NCBI GenBank assembly: GCA_002363125.1
Contig: DEWE01000008.1
Location: 1-64,000 of the forward strand
Source: Candidatus Saccharibacteria bacterium UBA3218
GTDB taxonomy: Bacteria; Patescibacteriota; Saccharimonadia; Saccharimonadales; Saccharimonadaceae
Direction of reading: 5' to 3'
DNA length: 64,000 nucleotides
Shown: piece after piece, positions 34,590 through 43,320 of the stretch
Layout of the letters: every line of letters starts with the position of its first letter
Numbering within the stretch: the stretch's first letter is position 1
Notes under the pieces: model-generated
What the model saw: the letters and a program-made list of their open reading frames with translations, nothing else
What the model was told of the DNA's origin: nothing
Database searches by the model: none
Program-made: the position numbers and the translations under genes

Positions 34590-36431
34590 GTGAAGAACAA
34601 GTCTCCAAAAAGAAAAAAAGTAAATTCCGCCCGCGTAGGCAAATTTGCTATAGTAGGTGTCATTTTAGCTCTATTCAATTTTGCAATATATACATTTCTC
34701 GCTCGAGTAATTTTCAATAGCAACGAACTCCTCTGGTTAGATAGTATTATCTCTTATATTCTGGCCACTATACTGGCTTATTTCATGCATTCCAAAATCA
34801 CCTGGAAGGAACGCCCTGTCACAAAACACGGCATCGTTATGTTTTTTATATGGAACGGTATCACAGCTATCGCTATTAGCCCATTATTTACCTGGGTCTT
34901 TGGTTTTATAACCCCTCTTTACGAGCTTGCCTTCAATATTTCGTCAAACATCCATTTGCCATTTGATTATAATTTTATTGAATCCACTGGTATATTCTGT
35001 CTCACTACTGCCGCAACTATGATTCTAAATTACATTTTCTACGACAAGCTCGTTTTTGACGATAGCTATACTAAAAAATTTCACCTTCTCACAAAACAAC
35101 AGTTCCTATCGATTATTTTATATCTTCTACCAATCATATTTACCTTAACCACAGTTTTTCTTATCACTACTTCCTGCGAAGATAATTTCCAAGGCGCCGG
35201 AAATCTCAGTAACGGAGCAGAAATTAATGTCATAACAGACGCTACAAACGCTTTCAAATTCAATTCTCGCATTACAGATATGTATGCCTGGAGTGTTATT
35301 GATTTTTATGACTATCAATATCAATTTGGACCAGACACCATATTACGTCTCATAGATGCTTTTATGATTGTCAGTGTTTTTTATTTAGCAACTTATTTAA
35401 TTCTATTTCATAGACCAAAACTTTTAATAAAAGATGCTCTCATATTTTGTACTGTCTTTACGTTATTTATTATTACGCCATTTGGACGAGCCTTTTATCA
35501 TGAATTTTCCATGATACATAATTACGTCCCGCTCACCATGATCACTCTTCTTTTTGCAATTCCATATATCAAGTTACTCACAGGCTCACCCATTAAAACC
35601 AATCATATTTTTCTTGCTGCGCTGATGTTGTTTGCGGGACTCTATTTCGGCATGGCCGCTACCATCACTCCTATTGCATTTATTGTAACCATAATATTAT
35701 TCCATACCATCAAACGCAAGTCATTCCGCCATTTACCAATTTGGTTTTTTAGTGGCCTAATTAGTACTGTTTCTGGATTTCTAATCTGCTGGTTAGCCGG
35801 ATCCGGCGTAGATCATTACACGAATCCATCAACTGCTCTAACTTTCGATTATCTTCCAGTTAATGAAATATTCAGTAATATACCAAGACTTCTTTTTCAC
35901 GAAATCTATAATTTTGGAATCGTACTCGTCCCTTTACTAGCTATTGTTGTAACTTGTTTAATTTTTGCAAAAAACCGCCGAGAAATTTTCACCAAAAGAT
36001 TCTGGAAGAAATTGCCAAAAGACACAAAAAACCTAATCCTTGTATTTTCAATTTTTATCATTATTCATATTCTCGGTGCCTCGCTTGTCAAATCGCCTCC
36101 GCGCCTACTTATTCCAGCATACTTTGCCGGGCTGGTCATTGTTTTCTATTTCTTTGCGCCATTCTTTAGTTCTAAAAAATGCGCATTTTATGTTATAACC
36201 TTAACGTCATTAGTAGTAATTATACATTTCGTTTTGCTCGTTAAATATCATACCGAAACGGCCATCGTATTAAATAAAATCAAAACGTCTGAAGATTCGG
36301 CTATTTGCATCAGCCCGATAGACACAAAACCTTTCCGCATCCCAGTTTTAGATCTATCTCAAGCAAACATTATAGAAGATTGGGGCATACCAGAGCCTAT
36401 TTACAATAAAAGCATCGTCAATTGTAAATAA
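34590..36431 (+). CDS. GtrA-domain fusion polytopic membrane protein
   Basis: A 613-residue membrane protein. Residues 20-165 form a GtrA domain (KFAIVGVILALFNFAIYTFLA..., AYFMHSKITWKERP), a family proposed to flip lipid-linked sugars. Residues 185-600 add about ten membrane helices resembling DUF6056-type or GT-C proteins (GRAFYHEFSMIHNYVPLTMITLL). GtrA proteins are normally about 130-170 residues alone. The start is GTG 34590, 6 nt after TATAAT. It is probably a fused transporter-transferase of the neighbouring GtrB-like enzyme. Confidence 0.8.
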   Translation: MKNKSPKRKKVNSARVGKFAIVGVILALFNFAIYTFLARVIFNSNELLWLDSIISYILATILAYFMHSKITWKERPVTKHGIVMFFIWNGITAIAISPLFTWVFGFITPLYELAFNISSNIHLPFDYNFIESTGIFCLTTAATMILNYIFYDKLVFDDSYTKKFHLLTKQQFLSIILYLLPIIFTLTTVFLITTSCEDNFQGAGNLSNGAEINVITDATNAFKFNSRITDMYAWSVIDFYDYQYQFGPDTILRLIDAFMIVSVFYLATYLILFHRPKLLIKDALIFCTVFTLFIITPFGRAFYHEFSMIHNYVPLTMITLLFAIPYIKLLTGSPIKTNHIFLAALMLFAGLYFGMAATITPIAFIVTIILFHTIKRKSFRHLPIWFFSGLISTVSGFLICWLAGSGVDHYTNPSTALTFDYLPVNEIFSNIPRLLFHEIYNFGIVLVPLLAIVVTCLIFAKNRREIFTKRFWKKLPKDTKNLILVFSIFIIIHILGASLVKSPPRLLIPAYFAGLVIVFYFFAPFFSSKKCAFYVITLTSLVVIIHFVLLVKYHTETAIVLNKIKTSEDSAICISPIDTKPFRIPVLDLSQANIIEDWGIPEPIYNKSIVNCK

Positions 36432-36446
36432 TGTTATAATTCACCT

Positions 36447-37268
36447 ATGAAGAGTAAAATTTCTATCGTTGTCCCAATCTATAATACCGAAAAATATCTC
36501 TCAAATTGCATAGATTCCATTATTAATCAAACCTACCAAAATCTTGAAATTATCTTAATAGATGACGGCTCCACCGATAACTCTGGAAAAATCACCGACA
36601 GCTATGCAAAAAAAGACAAACGTATTAAAGTTTTTCACCAGAAAAACCAAGGCCAATCCGCCGCCAGAAATCTCGGTATCAAAAAAGCTACTGGCGATTT
36701 CATTAGTTTTATAGACAGTGACGATGAAATTATGCCAACTTTTATTGAAAATCTCGTCAGTCCTTTTAATGACAACGTGTCTATATCTGTATGTGGTATT
36801 AAATATAAACGTCTCAAACAAAAAACTTCCGAGAATGTATATATTAATTCCCTTCACTATCGCAAAAAACATGAGACTAAAAAAGCATATATACTATATC
36901 TACTGGCCATAGACGGGCGCATGTACTCATCAGTCAACAAACTCTACCGCGCCAGCATTGCCAAAAATCTAAAATTTGATGAAGCGTTAAATTTTGCGGA
37001 AGACACCAAATTTGTTCTGGATTATCTAAAAGAATCAAAAGGCGAACCAGCCTTCATACTGAAACCTCTTTATATTTATAATTTTGGCACCGAAACCAGC
37101 ACCATGCGCACTGTTTCTACGAGTTGGCAAAACTGGCAAATATCCTACAAAAATCTCAAAAAATGGTTAGGCCCAAATCCCAGCATACAAGAGAAACTTT
37201 GGCTCCACCTAGTCCACCTCCGCTGGCGCATTTCCTATATTCGTTCTAAACGTCGCACAAAAAAGTAA
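36447..37268 (+). CDS. family 2 glycosyltransferase
   Basis: A 273-residue soluble GT-A glycosyltransferase: IVVPIYNTEKYLSNCIDSI, LIDDGSTDNSGKI, the GQSAARNLGI loop and the metal-binding D-S-D-D-E. No membrane helix. It would transfer one sugar of the surface glycan; donor and linkage cannot be read. The promoter TGTTATAAT (36432-36440) ends 6 nt before ATG. Confidence 0.9.
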   Translation: MKSKISIVVPIYNTEKYLSNCIDSIINQTYQNLEIILIDDGSTDNSGKITDSYAKKDKRIKVFHQKNQGQSAARNLGIKKATGDFISFIDSDDEIMPTFIENLVSPFNDNVSISVCGIKYKRLKQKTSENVYINSLHYRKKHETKKAYILYLLAIDGRMYSSVNKLYRASIAKNLKFDEALNFAEDTKFVLDYLKESKGEPAFILKPLYIYNFGTETSTMRTVSTSWQNWQISYKNLKKWLGPNPSIQEKLWLHLVHLRWRISYIRSKRRTKK

Positions 37269-37295
37269 GCTAAATCAATATCTAAGCTTTTTATA

Positions 37296-38231
37296 CTAAT
37301 TAATTATTTTTCGAAAAATAAAATAGAACACTCCGCCAAAATTCGTACTCATAAAATTGTAAAACCTTAGTTTAGGAGTCAAATACATATTTTTACTAAA
37401 ATCATCCTTATGCTCCATTATCCATGCTGTAGCCTCTTGTTTATATTTCATATCTATTTTTCCAGCAATAGCAAAATCTAAAAACGCATACATAGCTAAA
37501 AGCAATGATATTTCTGCAGCCTTTTTTAACTTTATATTATTTTCAAAAAACTCTATAGATTCTTTTGCTGCTTTTTTTCTAGCCACCAACCTCTCTTCTA
37601 TATTTTCAACCTTCGTTATACTATTATCTCTACTCACATAATTATATAAAGAATCTCTCATATAGACGACCTTCTTTGCCTTCGACATTATCTTGTATGT
37701 CGTCAGTGCATCTTCATGATTTTCGCCTTCTGGGAAATATATATCATTATCTACGAATAACTTCCTTTTATATAACTTATTCCATGCCACCACATCTATA
37801 TTGTCTTGTTTCGTCAATAATTTTATCGTTGCCTCATACCCACTTAAAATTCCATCTTCAAAACTAATCCCGTTATACCCACAGACAACTATATCCGATT
37901 TTGTCTGGATGATTTTTTTATACATTTTTTCAATATAATCTCTTTCTAGATAGTCATCACTATCAACAAAAGCAATCAAATCGCCCCTCGCTTCTTTTAT
38001 CCCAAGATTTCTAGCGCTAGACAAGCCGCCATTCTTTTTATGAAAAGTTCTTACCCTCTTATCCTTTTTTGCAAAACTATCACAAATCTTGCCAGAATTA
38101 TCTGTAGAACCATCATCCACAATTATAATATCCAGGTCTTTATATTTCTGTTCAAAAACCGAGTTCATACACTTCTCGATAAACGCCTCAACATTGTAAA
38201 CTGGCACTATAATTGAAATTAATTGACTCAT
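37296..38231 (-). CDS. family 2 glycosyltransferase
   Basis: A 311-residue GT-A glycosyltransferase with IIVPVYNVEAFIEKCMNS, IVDDGSTDNSGKI, GGLSSARNLGI and VDSDDYLE. The C-terminal third is helical. It overlaps galE by 4 nt (ATGA), suggesting the two are co-transcribed and that UDP-galactose could be its donor, which is inference. It shares about half of its N-terminal residues with the convergent glycosyltransferase at 36447-37268. Confidence 0.9.
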   Translation of the reverse strand: MSQLISIIVPVYNVEAFIEKCMNSVFEQKYKDLDIIIVDDGSTDNSGKICDSFAKKDKRVRTFHKKNGGLSSARNLGIKEARGDLIAFVDSDDYLERDYIEKMYKKIIQTKSDIVVCGYNGISFEDGILSGYEATIKLLTKQDNIDVVAWNKLYKRKLFVDNDIYFPEGENHEDALTTYKIMSKAKKVVYMRDSLYNYVSRDNSITKVENIEERLVARKKAAKESIEFFENNIKLKKAAEISLLLAMYAFLDFAIAGKIDMKYKQEATAWIMEHKDDFSKNMYLTPKLRFYNFMSTNFGGVFYFIFRKIIN

Positions 38232-39238
38232 TTTTTCTTAGAATAATAATTTAAATATTTCATTGTATCGCGCATTGCATCCGCCACTGTTAGCTCCGCG
38301 ACCCAGCCTAGTTCATTCTTTGCTTTTTCGACATTTGCATATATCTTCGCCAAATCACCAGCCCGCCTCGGGGTAACTGTATACGGCAGCTCCTCACCGC
38401 TGGCCAACTCAAATGCTTTAACCATTTCCAACACCGAAGTTGCTTTACCGGTCCCTAAATTATATATATATACCCCTGGTTTCATCTTTAAAGCGGCAGC
38501 CACATGGCCTTTAGCCAAATCCACCACATGTATATAGTCACGCATCCCAGTACCATCAGGAGTATCATAATCATCGCCATAGACCATCAATTTTTCAATT
38601 TCACCAGTTGAAACCTTCATTATAATCGGCATTAAATTGTTTGGGATATCATTTGGGTTTTCACCAAGAAATCCCGATTCATGCGCCCCTACCGGATTGA
38701 AATACCTCAAAATTGTCACTTGCATTTCTCTATCAGCCAACGCTACATCTTTCAAAATTTGTTCAATCATATATTTAGTCTGGCCATAAGGGTTAGTTAT
38801 CCCAACACCAGTCTGCATTTCTTCGGTTAGCCTCACCCCATCTTGATCACCATAAACAGTCGCCGAAGAAGAAAATACTATCTTCTTCACTCCATATTTC
38901 TTCATACATTTTAATAGGTTAATTGTGCCACTTATATTGTTTTCATAATATTTTAATGGCTTTTCAACTGACTCCCCCACCGCTTTTAGTCCAGCAAAAT
39001 GTATTACCATGTCATAATTGCCGTCGCGAAAAACGTCTTCCATGCCTTTTTCATCCAGCAAATCTACTTGATAAAATCTCGGCTTCTTTCCAGTAATCTT
39101 TGCAATATCATCCAGTACAGTGATTTTACTATTAAATAAATTGTCTAGAATCTCGACATCATACCCTTTTTTGATTAGTTCCACAGCCGTGTGTGAACCA
39201 ATATATCCAGTCCCACCAGTTAACAATATCTTTTCCAT
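38228..39238 (-). CDS. galE: UDP-glucose 4-epimerase
   Basis: A 336-residue short-chain dehydrogenase that interconverts UDP-glucose and UDP-galactose. NAD binding is through TGGTGYIGSHTAVEL; the catalytic pair is in YGQTK (Tyr-x-x-x-Lys) with SSSATVYGD before it. RYFNPVGAHESGFLGE and GTGMRDYIHVVDLAKGH are typical of GalE. ATG 39238 is preferred: TGTTATAAT on the minus strand ends 6 nt before it, so a longer frame from 39289 would precede the transcript start. Confidence 0.95.
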   Translation of the reverse strand: MEKILLTGGTGYIGSHTAVELIKKGYDVEILDNLFNSKITVLDDIAKITGKKPRFYQVDLLDEKGMEDVFRDGNYDMVIHFAGLKAVGESVEKPLKYYENNISGTINLLKCMKKYGVKKIVFSSSATVYGDQDGVRLTEEMQTGVGITNPYGQTKYMIEQILKDVALADREMQVTILRYFNPVGAHESGFLGENPNDIPNNLMPIIMKVSTGEIEKLMVYGDDYDTPDGTGMRDYIHVVDLAKGHVAAALKMKPGVYIYNLGTGKATSVLEMVKAFELASGEELPYTVTPRRAGDLAKIYANVEKAKNELGWVAELTVADAMRDTMKYLNYYSKKK

Positions 39239-39315
39239 ACTATCATTATAACACCAATCACCATCAAGACTTAAGTCTCCTTTATCCATTTTATTTTATA
39301 TGGTAAAATAAAGTA

Positions 39316-40128
39316 ATGAGTATTCCTCGTGTTCTAAATCGCAAAAACCGTATTCTTCTTAGCGAATTAACTAAAACCGATTTCAAACTTCGTTACCAAG
39401 GTTCAGTCCTAGGTTATTTATGGGCGCTTTTACGACCACTCATGATGTTTGCCATCCTTTATATCGTCTTCGCTAAACTCCTCAAAATTGGTAGTGATAT
39501 TCCACATTATCCAGTCTATCTCCTATGTGGTACCACTATGTGGAGTTTCTTTACCGAATGCACACAGCAAGGCATCCAAGCCATCGTCGTAAGAGGTGAT
39601 CTTTTACGTAAAATTAGCTTTCCAAAATACATCGTCGTAGTTTCAGCTACCCTTACTGCTGTTATCAATATGCTCATCAACATTAGTGTTGTCATTATTT
39701 TTGCACTTATCAATGGAGTAACTCCTAGCTGGAGTTGGCTCCTTATTGTCCCCGCCATCTTAGAGCTATATTTACTCTCTCTTGGTATTTCATTCCTGCT
39801 TGGCTCCATCAATGTCAAATACCGTGACATCACATCAATCTGGGATGTTGTTATCCAAGCTCTCTTTTATGCTGTACCCATCATTTACCCAATTTCCATG
39901 GTTGCCACCACTAGTGTCACCGCCGCCAAAATTATTCTTTTAAACCCGATTTCTCAAGCCGTCCAAGATATTCGCTTTAATCTTATCACCAACGAAACCA
40001 TCACAACTTGGAACTTTCTCAACCATCCCATTTATGCTCTTATACCAATAATTCTTACTATTGGCCTACTTATTTTCGGTGCTCTCGTCTTTCGTCGAAA
40101 ATCTAAATTCTTTGCGGAGGAAGTCTAA
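39316..40128 (+). CDS. Wzm-type ABC-2 polysaccharide exporter permease
   Basis: A 270-residue membrane protein with six helices, belonging to the ABC-2 O-antigen/teichoic acid exporters (Wzm/TagG). The family signature region is visible: LSELTKTDFKLRYQGSVLGYLWALLRPL and YPVYLLCGTTMWSFF, with KYRDITSIWDVVIQALFYAVPIIYP. It pairs with the ATPase gene that follows (TAATG overlap). Promoter TGGTAAAAT ends 6 nt before ATG. Confidence 0.92.
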   Translation: MSIPRVLNRKNRILLSELTKTDFKLRYQGSVLGYLWALLRPLMMFAILYIVFAKLLKIGSDIPHYPVYLLCGTTMWSFFTECTQQGIQAIVVRGDLLRKISFPKYIVVVSATLTAVINMLINISVVIIFALINGVTPSWSWLLIVPAILELYLLSLGISFLLGSINVKYRDITSIWDVVIQALFYAVPIIYPISMVATTSVTAAKIILLNPISQAVQDIRFNLITNETITTWNFLNHPIYALIPIILTIGLLIFGALVFRRKSKFFAEEV

Positions 40129-40904
40129 TGAAACGCCCAATCGGAACACGCACAGAAATCAACTTAGACAACGATATTGCTATCAGCGTAAAAAATCTCC
40201 ACAAAAGTTTCAAACTACCTACCGAACAAGCCTTCGGTTTGAAGCAAGCTTTCTTCAATCGCCTACGCGGCATCAAAGGCTACAAAGAGCAAAAAGTTCT
40301 TAAAAATCTCAATTTCGAAATCAAAAAAGGTGAGTTTATCGGCATCGTTGGGCGCAATGGCTCCGGCAAATCTACGCTACTTAAAATTCTCGCTGGCATT
40401 TACTATCCAGAAAAGGGTGAAGTCACTATTAACGGTAACCTCGTCCCATTTATTGAACTTGGCGTTGGTTTCAATCCAGAACTCACTGGTCGCGAAAATG
40501 TCTATCTAAACGGCGCTCTCCTTGGTTTTTCCAACGAAGAAATGAATTCAATGTATGATGACATTTGGGATTTTGCCGAGCTCGGGGATTTCCAAGACCA
40601 AAAACTCAAAAATTATTCATCCGGCATGCAAGTCCGCCTCGCTTTTTCCATTGCTATTCGCGCCCGTGGTGATATCCTTTTGTTAGACGAAGTTCTCGCT
40701 GTTGGTGATGCCGCCTTCCAACAAAAATGCAATAATTACTTTGCCAGACTCAAAGACAAAAAACAAACTGTCATCCTAGTTACCCACGCCATGGAAAACG
40801 TCCGCAAATTCTGCGACCGCGCCATCCTCATCGAAAACGGCAAAATTACCCTCGACGGCGCCCCAGAAGAAGTCGCCACCGCTTACCTTAAACTCTGGCA
40901 ATGA
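40128..40904 (+). CDS. Wzt-type ABC exporter ATPase without C-terminal glycan-binding domain
   Basis: A 258-residue ATPase energising the adjacent permease. Motifs: Walker A GRNGSGKSTLLKI, the VPFIELGVGFNPELTGRENVYLNG segment specific to polysaccharide exporters, signature YSSGMQVRLAFSIA and Walker B ILLLDEVLAVGD. Wzt enzymes that recognise capped glycans carry an extra C-terminal domain, which is missing here, as in TagH-like short forms. The GGAGG site lies in the end of the permease gene. Confidence 0.94.
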   Translation: MKRPIGTRTEINLDNDIAISVKNLHKSFKLPTEQAFGLKQAFFNRLRGIKGYKEQKVLKNLNFEIKKGEFIGIVGRNGSGKSTLLKILAGIYYPEKGEVTINGNLVPFIELGVGFNPELTGRENVYLNGALLGFSNEEMNSMYDDIWDFAELGDFQDQKLKNYSSGMQVRLAFSIAIRARGDILLLDEVLAVGDAAFQQKCNNYFARLKDKKQTVILVTHAMENVRKFCDRAILIENGKITLDGAPEEVATAYLKLWQ

Positions 40905-41022
40905 CCTCTACTCATGCCGAATTGTTCTAAATATCGTGTAGCACCAACCACCATACATCATAATCATCATGCCACAAACCTTCCCTTTAAATATTCAAAC
41001 ATCTTATATATATTTACCACAT

Positions 41023-41189
41023 TTACTTAGTACTTTGACCTTTAAGGTCGCCCAGAAAAGCGCTCTCCTCACTCTTGAATAATACCTTATCAATCTTAGC
41101 AGTTTGGCTTTTCATCGCCTTTACCACGACATCAATCGTATTAATCCTCTTTTTCCATGAAGTAAGTGATACTATTATTTTTTATCCAT
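41023..41189 (-). pseudogene. decayed glycosyltransferase fragment (frameshifted at poly-A)
   Basis: Read on the minus strand, the frame after ATG 41189 hits a stop at codon 5 (ATG GAT AAA AAA TAA). With one extra A in that run it would read MDKKIIVSLTSW, then KKRINTIDVVVKAM and SQTAKID, which matches the opening IIVSLTSYxxRI...SQTxKPD-type of a capsular glycosyltransferase family. The frame then runs to a stop at 41023 after about 55 codons, far short of a full enzyme. So it is a truncated remnant. The rest of the 326-bp gap 40905-41230 shows no intact gene. Confidence 0.65.
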
Positions 41190-41230
41190 ACACCTATCAC
41201 ATCATGCTATAATTGAAAAAGGAGCTTTTC

Positions 41231-42169
41231 ATGATATTTAATAACTTAAAATATAGACTTATCAAACGCAAAATATTATCTCAAGATCCAACTACACAGC
41301 GTCGCACCATTTCTGAATTATCACCAGAATTAGCTCATAAAATTTTTTATTTCATCAACTCACAAAAAGATTTAAATCTAGATAACCCTCAAAATTTCAA
41401 CGAAAAAATCCATTACCTTATGCTTTATGTCCACGGCAACAGAGAGGCCAAACTCGCCGATAAATATCTCGTCCGCGAATACCTCAAAAAACACAACCTA
41501 GAAAACATCGCCCCCAAGCTCTATGGTGTTTATAATTCACCAGATGAAATCGATTTTAGCAAACTACCGAATCGTTTTGTATTAAAATGCAACCACGGTT
41601 GTGGCGACATAGAATTCTGCGAAAACAAAACAGAGTTCAATATTCAAGCCGCCAAAAAACATCTCGCCAAAGCTCTTGCTGACGATTTTTCCACACACAA
41701 CCTAGAACCTCACTACCACCACATAGACCACAAAATCATCTGCGAAGAATTCTTGCCAGTCAAAAAAGGCAAATTACCGCTAGACTATAAATTTTATTGT
41801 TTTAATGGTAAGGCAAAATTTTTACTCGTCTGTTCTGAACGCGAAACTAATCTACGTTTAGATTATTTTGATCTCAATTGGAATTATTTACCATATGCTA
41901 AACCAGAATTTCGCTCCAATAAATCCATCCCCAAACCAAAAAATTTATCAAAAATGGTTCAAATCGCCGAAAAACTATCTAAAGACTTCCCATACGTCCG
42001 TATAGATCTGTACAATATCAATGGTAAAATCTATTTTTCCGAAATGACCTTTACCCCAGCCGCCGGCAAAACCGATTACAATACCGAAGAAGCTTTAAAC
42101 TATATTGGTTCCCTCATCAAACTCCCACCAAAACGCCATAAACCAGAGCACATAAAACTAAGTTATTAA
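41231..42169 (+). CDS. TupA-like ATP-grasp protein
   Basis: A 312-residue protein of the TupA-like ATP-grasp family seen in polysaccharide loci. Family landmarks are present: FNEKIHYLMLY, LADKYLVREYLKKH, RFVLKCNHGCGDI, ICEEFLP, LDYKFYCFNGKAKFLLVC and the final FSEMTFTPAAG. It probably ligates an amino acid or similar group to a glycan, but no substrate is known. ATG 41231 is chosen because GGAG lies 7 nt upstream; a TTG at 41213 is less likely. It sits between two glycosyltransferase remnants. Confidence 0.9.
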   Translation: MIFNNLKYRLIKRKILSQDPTTQRRTISELSPELAHKIFYFINSQKDLNLDNPQNFNEKIHYLMLYVHGNREAKLADKYLVREYLKKHNLENIAPKLYGVYNSPDEIDFSKLPNRFVLKCNHGCGDIEFCENKTEFNIQAAKKHLAKALADDFSTHNLEPHYHHIDHKIICEEFLPVKKGKLPLDYKFYCFNGKAKFLLVCSERETNLRLDYFDLNWNYLPYAKPEFRSNKSIPKPKNLSKMVQIAEKLSKDFPYVRIDLYNINGKIYFSEMTFTPAAGKTDYNTEEALNYIGSLIKLPPKRHKPEHIKLSY

Positions 42170-42172
42170 ACT

Positions 42173-42325
42173 TTATTCGAATTCTGTCATCAGACCAAAC
42201 TCACCATCACCAAATCGAGCCACAGAACATTTATTTTTCAAGATATAATCAGTCGTTTCCTCTTTATTCATAATTGGCAATCTATAAAGCCACTGTAGTT
42301 TGCATAATTCCATCTTCTTACCCAT
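42173..42325 (-). pseudogene. truncated GT-D-type glycosyltransferase remnant
   Basis: A 50-codon minus-strand frame translates to MGKKMELCKLQWLYRL and, after PIMNKEETTDYILKNK, ends CSVARFGDGEFGLM before a stop. ARFGDGE is the N-terminal signature of GT-D glycosyltransferases (PF08759), whose full length is about 250-300 residues. Here it stops directly after the motif, so most of the enzyme is missing. It abuts the end of the TupA-like gene and is likely left over from locus reshuffling. Confidence 0.65.
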
Positions 42326-42357
42326 ATATTTACAGTATATCATGATATAATTACTCT

Positions 42358-43320
42358 ATGGAAAAACCGACTATCTATATTGTTATACCATGTTACAACG
42401 AGGCTGAATGCATCAAAGAAACCACCAAGCGCCTCTCCGAAAAACTATCACACCTAATCTCACAAAATAAAGTCAAAAAGACCAGTAAAGTAGTATACGT
42501 AGATGATGGCTCAAAAGATAAAACTTGGGAGCTCATTGAAAACATTAGTTCATCCAACAAAACTTTCATTGGCATAAAGCTCTCTCGCAACCGTGGACAT
42601 CAAAATGCATTACTAGCTGGACTCATGTATGCCAAAGAACATGCCGACGCCGTCGTCTCTATGGATGCAGACTTACAAGACGACATCAACGCTATTGATA
42701 AAATGCTAGATAAATTTGCCGAAGGCTATGAAATCATCTATGGCGTCCGTAGCGAACGCAAAAAAGATTCCTTTTTTAAACGCCATACCGCCCAAAGTTT
42801 TTACAAAGTCATGAATGCCCTTGGCGTAGAAGTCATCTACAATGCAGCAGATTATCGACTCATGAGTAAACGCGCCCTAGATGAACTTGCTAACTATAAA
42901 GAGGTTAATCTTTTCTTGCGTGGCATTGTCCCTCTTATCGGCCTCAAGTGGACCACCGTAGAATATAAACGCGATAAACGCTTTGCCGGCGAAAGTAAAT
43001 ACCCACTCAAAAAAATGCTCAATTTCGCTTGGGATGGTATTTCATCGTTCAGCGTTAAGCCTCTGCGTCTAGTCTTAACCCTCGGTATTATCGTCTTCAT
43101 GATCAGCCTTTTCTTCCTAGTCTACATCTTCGTTCAATATCTCTGTGGCAACACTGTAGACGGCTGGGCCTTCCTCTCTTGCTCCATCTGGATAGTCGGT
43201 GGTCTCGAAATGGCCTGTATTGGCCTTATCGGCGAATATATTGGCAAAATCTACGCCGAATCTAAACATCGCCCGAAATATTGCATAGAGGAAATTACCG
43301 ATGTCAAAAATCAAAAATAA
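42358..43320 (+). CDS. GtrB/ArnC-type family 2 glycosyltransferase with two membrane helices
   Basis: A 320-residue transferase for polyprenyl phosphate. The GT-A domain has IVIPCYNEAECIKET, YVDDGSKDKTWEL, LSRNRGHQNALLAG, MDADLQDD and FLRGIVPLIGLKW. Two membrane helices lie near 230-290. It is closer to the GtrB/ArnC group than the enzyme at 33605-34552. Promoter TGATATAAT ends 6 nt before ATG. The next gene, a polytopic membrane protein, overlaps by 20 nt and probably uses the lipid-linked sugar made here. Confidence 0.93.
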   Translation: MEKPTIYIVIPCYNEAECIKETTKRLSEKLSHLISQNKVKKTSKVVYVDDGSKDKTWELIENISSSNKTFIGIKLSRNRGHQNALLAGLMYAKEHADAVVSMDADLQDDINAIDKMLDKFAEGYEIIYGVRSERKKDSFFKRHTAQSFYKVMNALGVEVIYNAADYRLMSKRALDELANYKEVNLFLRGIVPLIGLKWTTVEYKRDKRFAGESKYPLKKMLNFAWDGISSFSVKPLRLVLTLGIIVFMISLFFLVYIFVQYLCGNTVDGWAFLSCSIWIVGGLEMACIGLIGEYIGKIYAESKHRPKYCIEEITDVKNQK

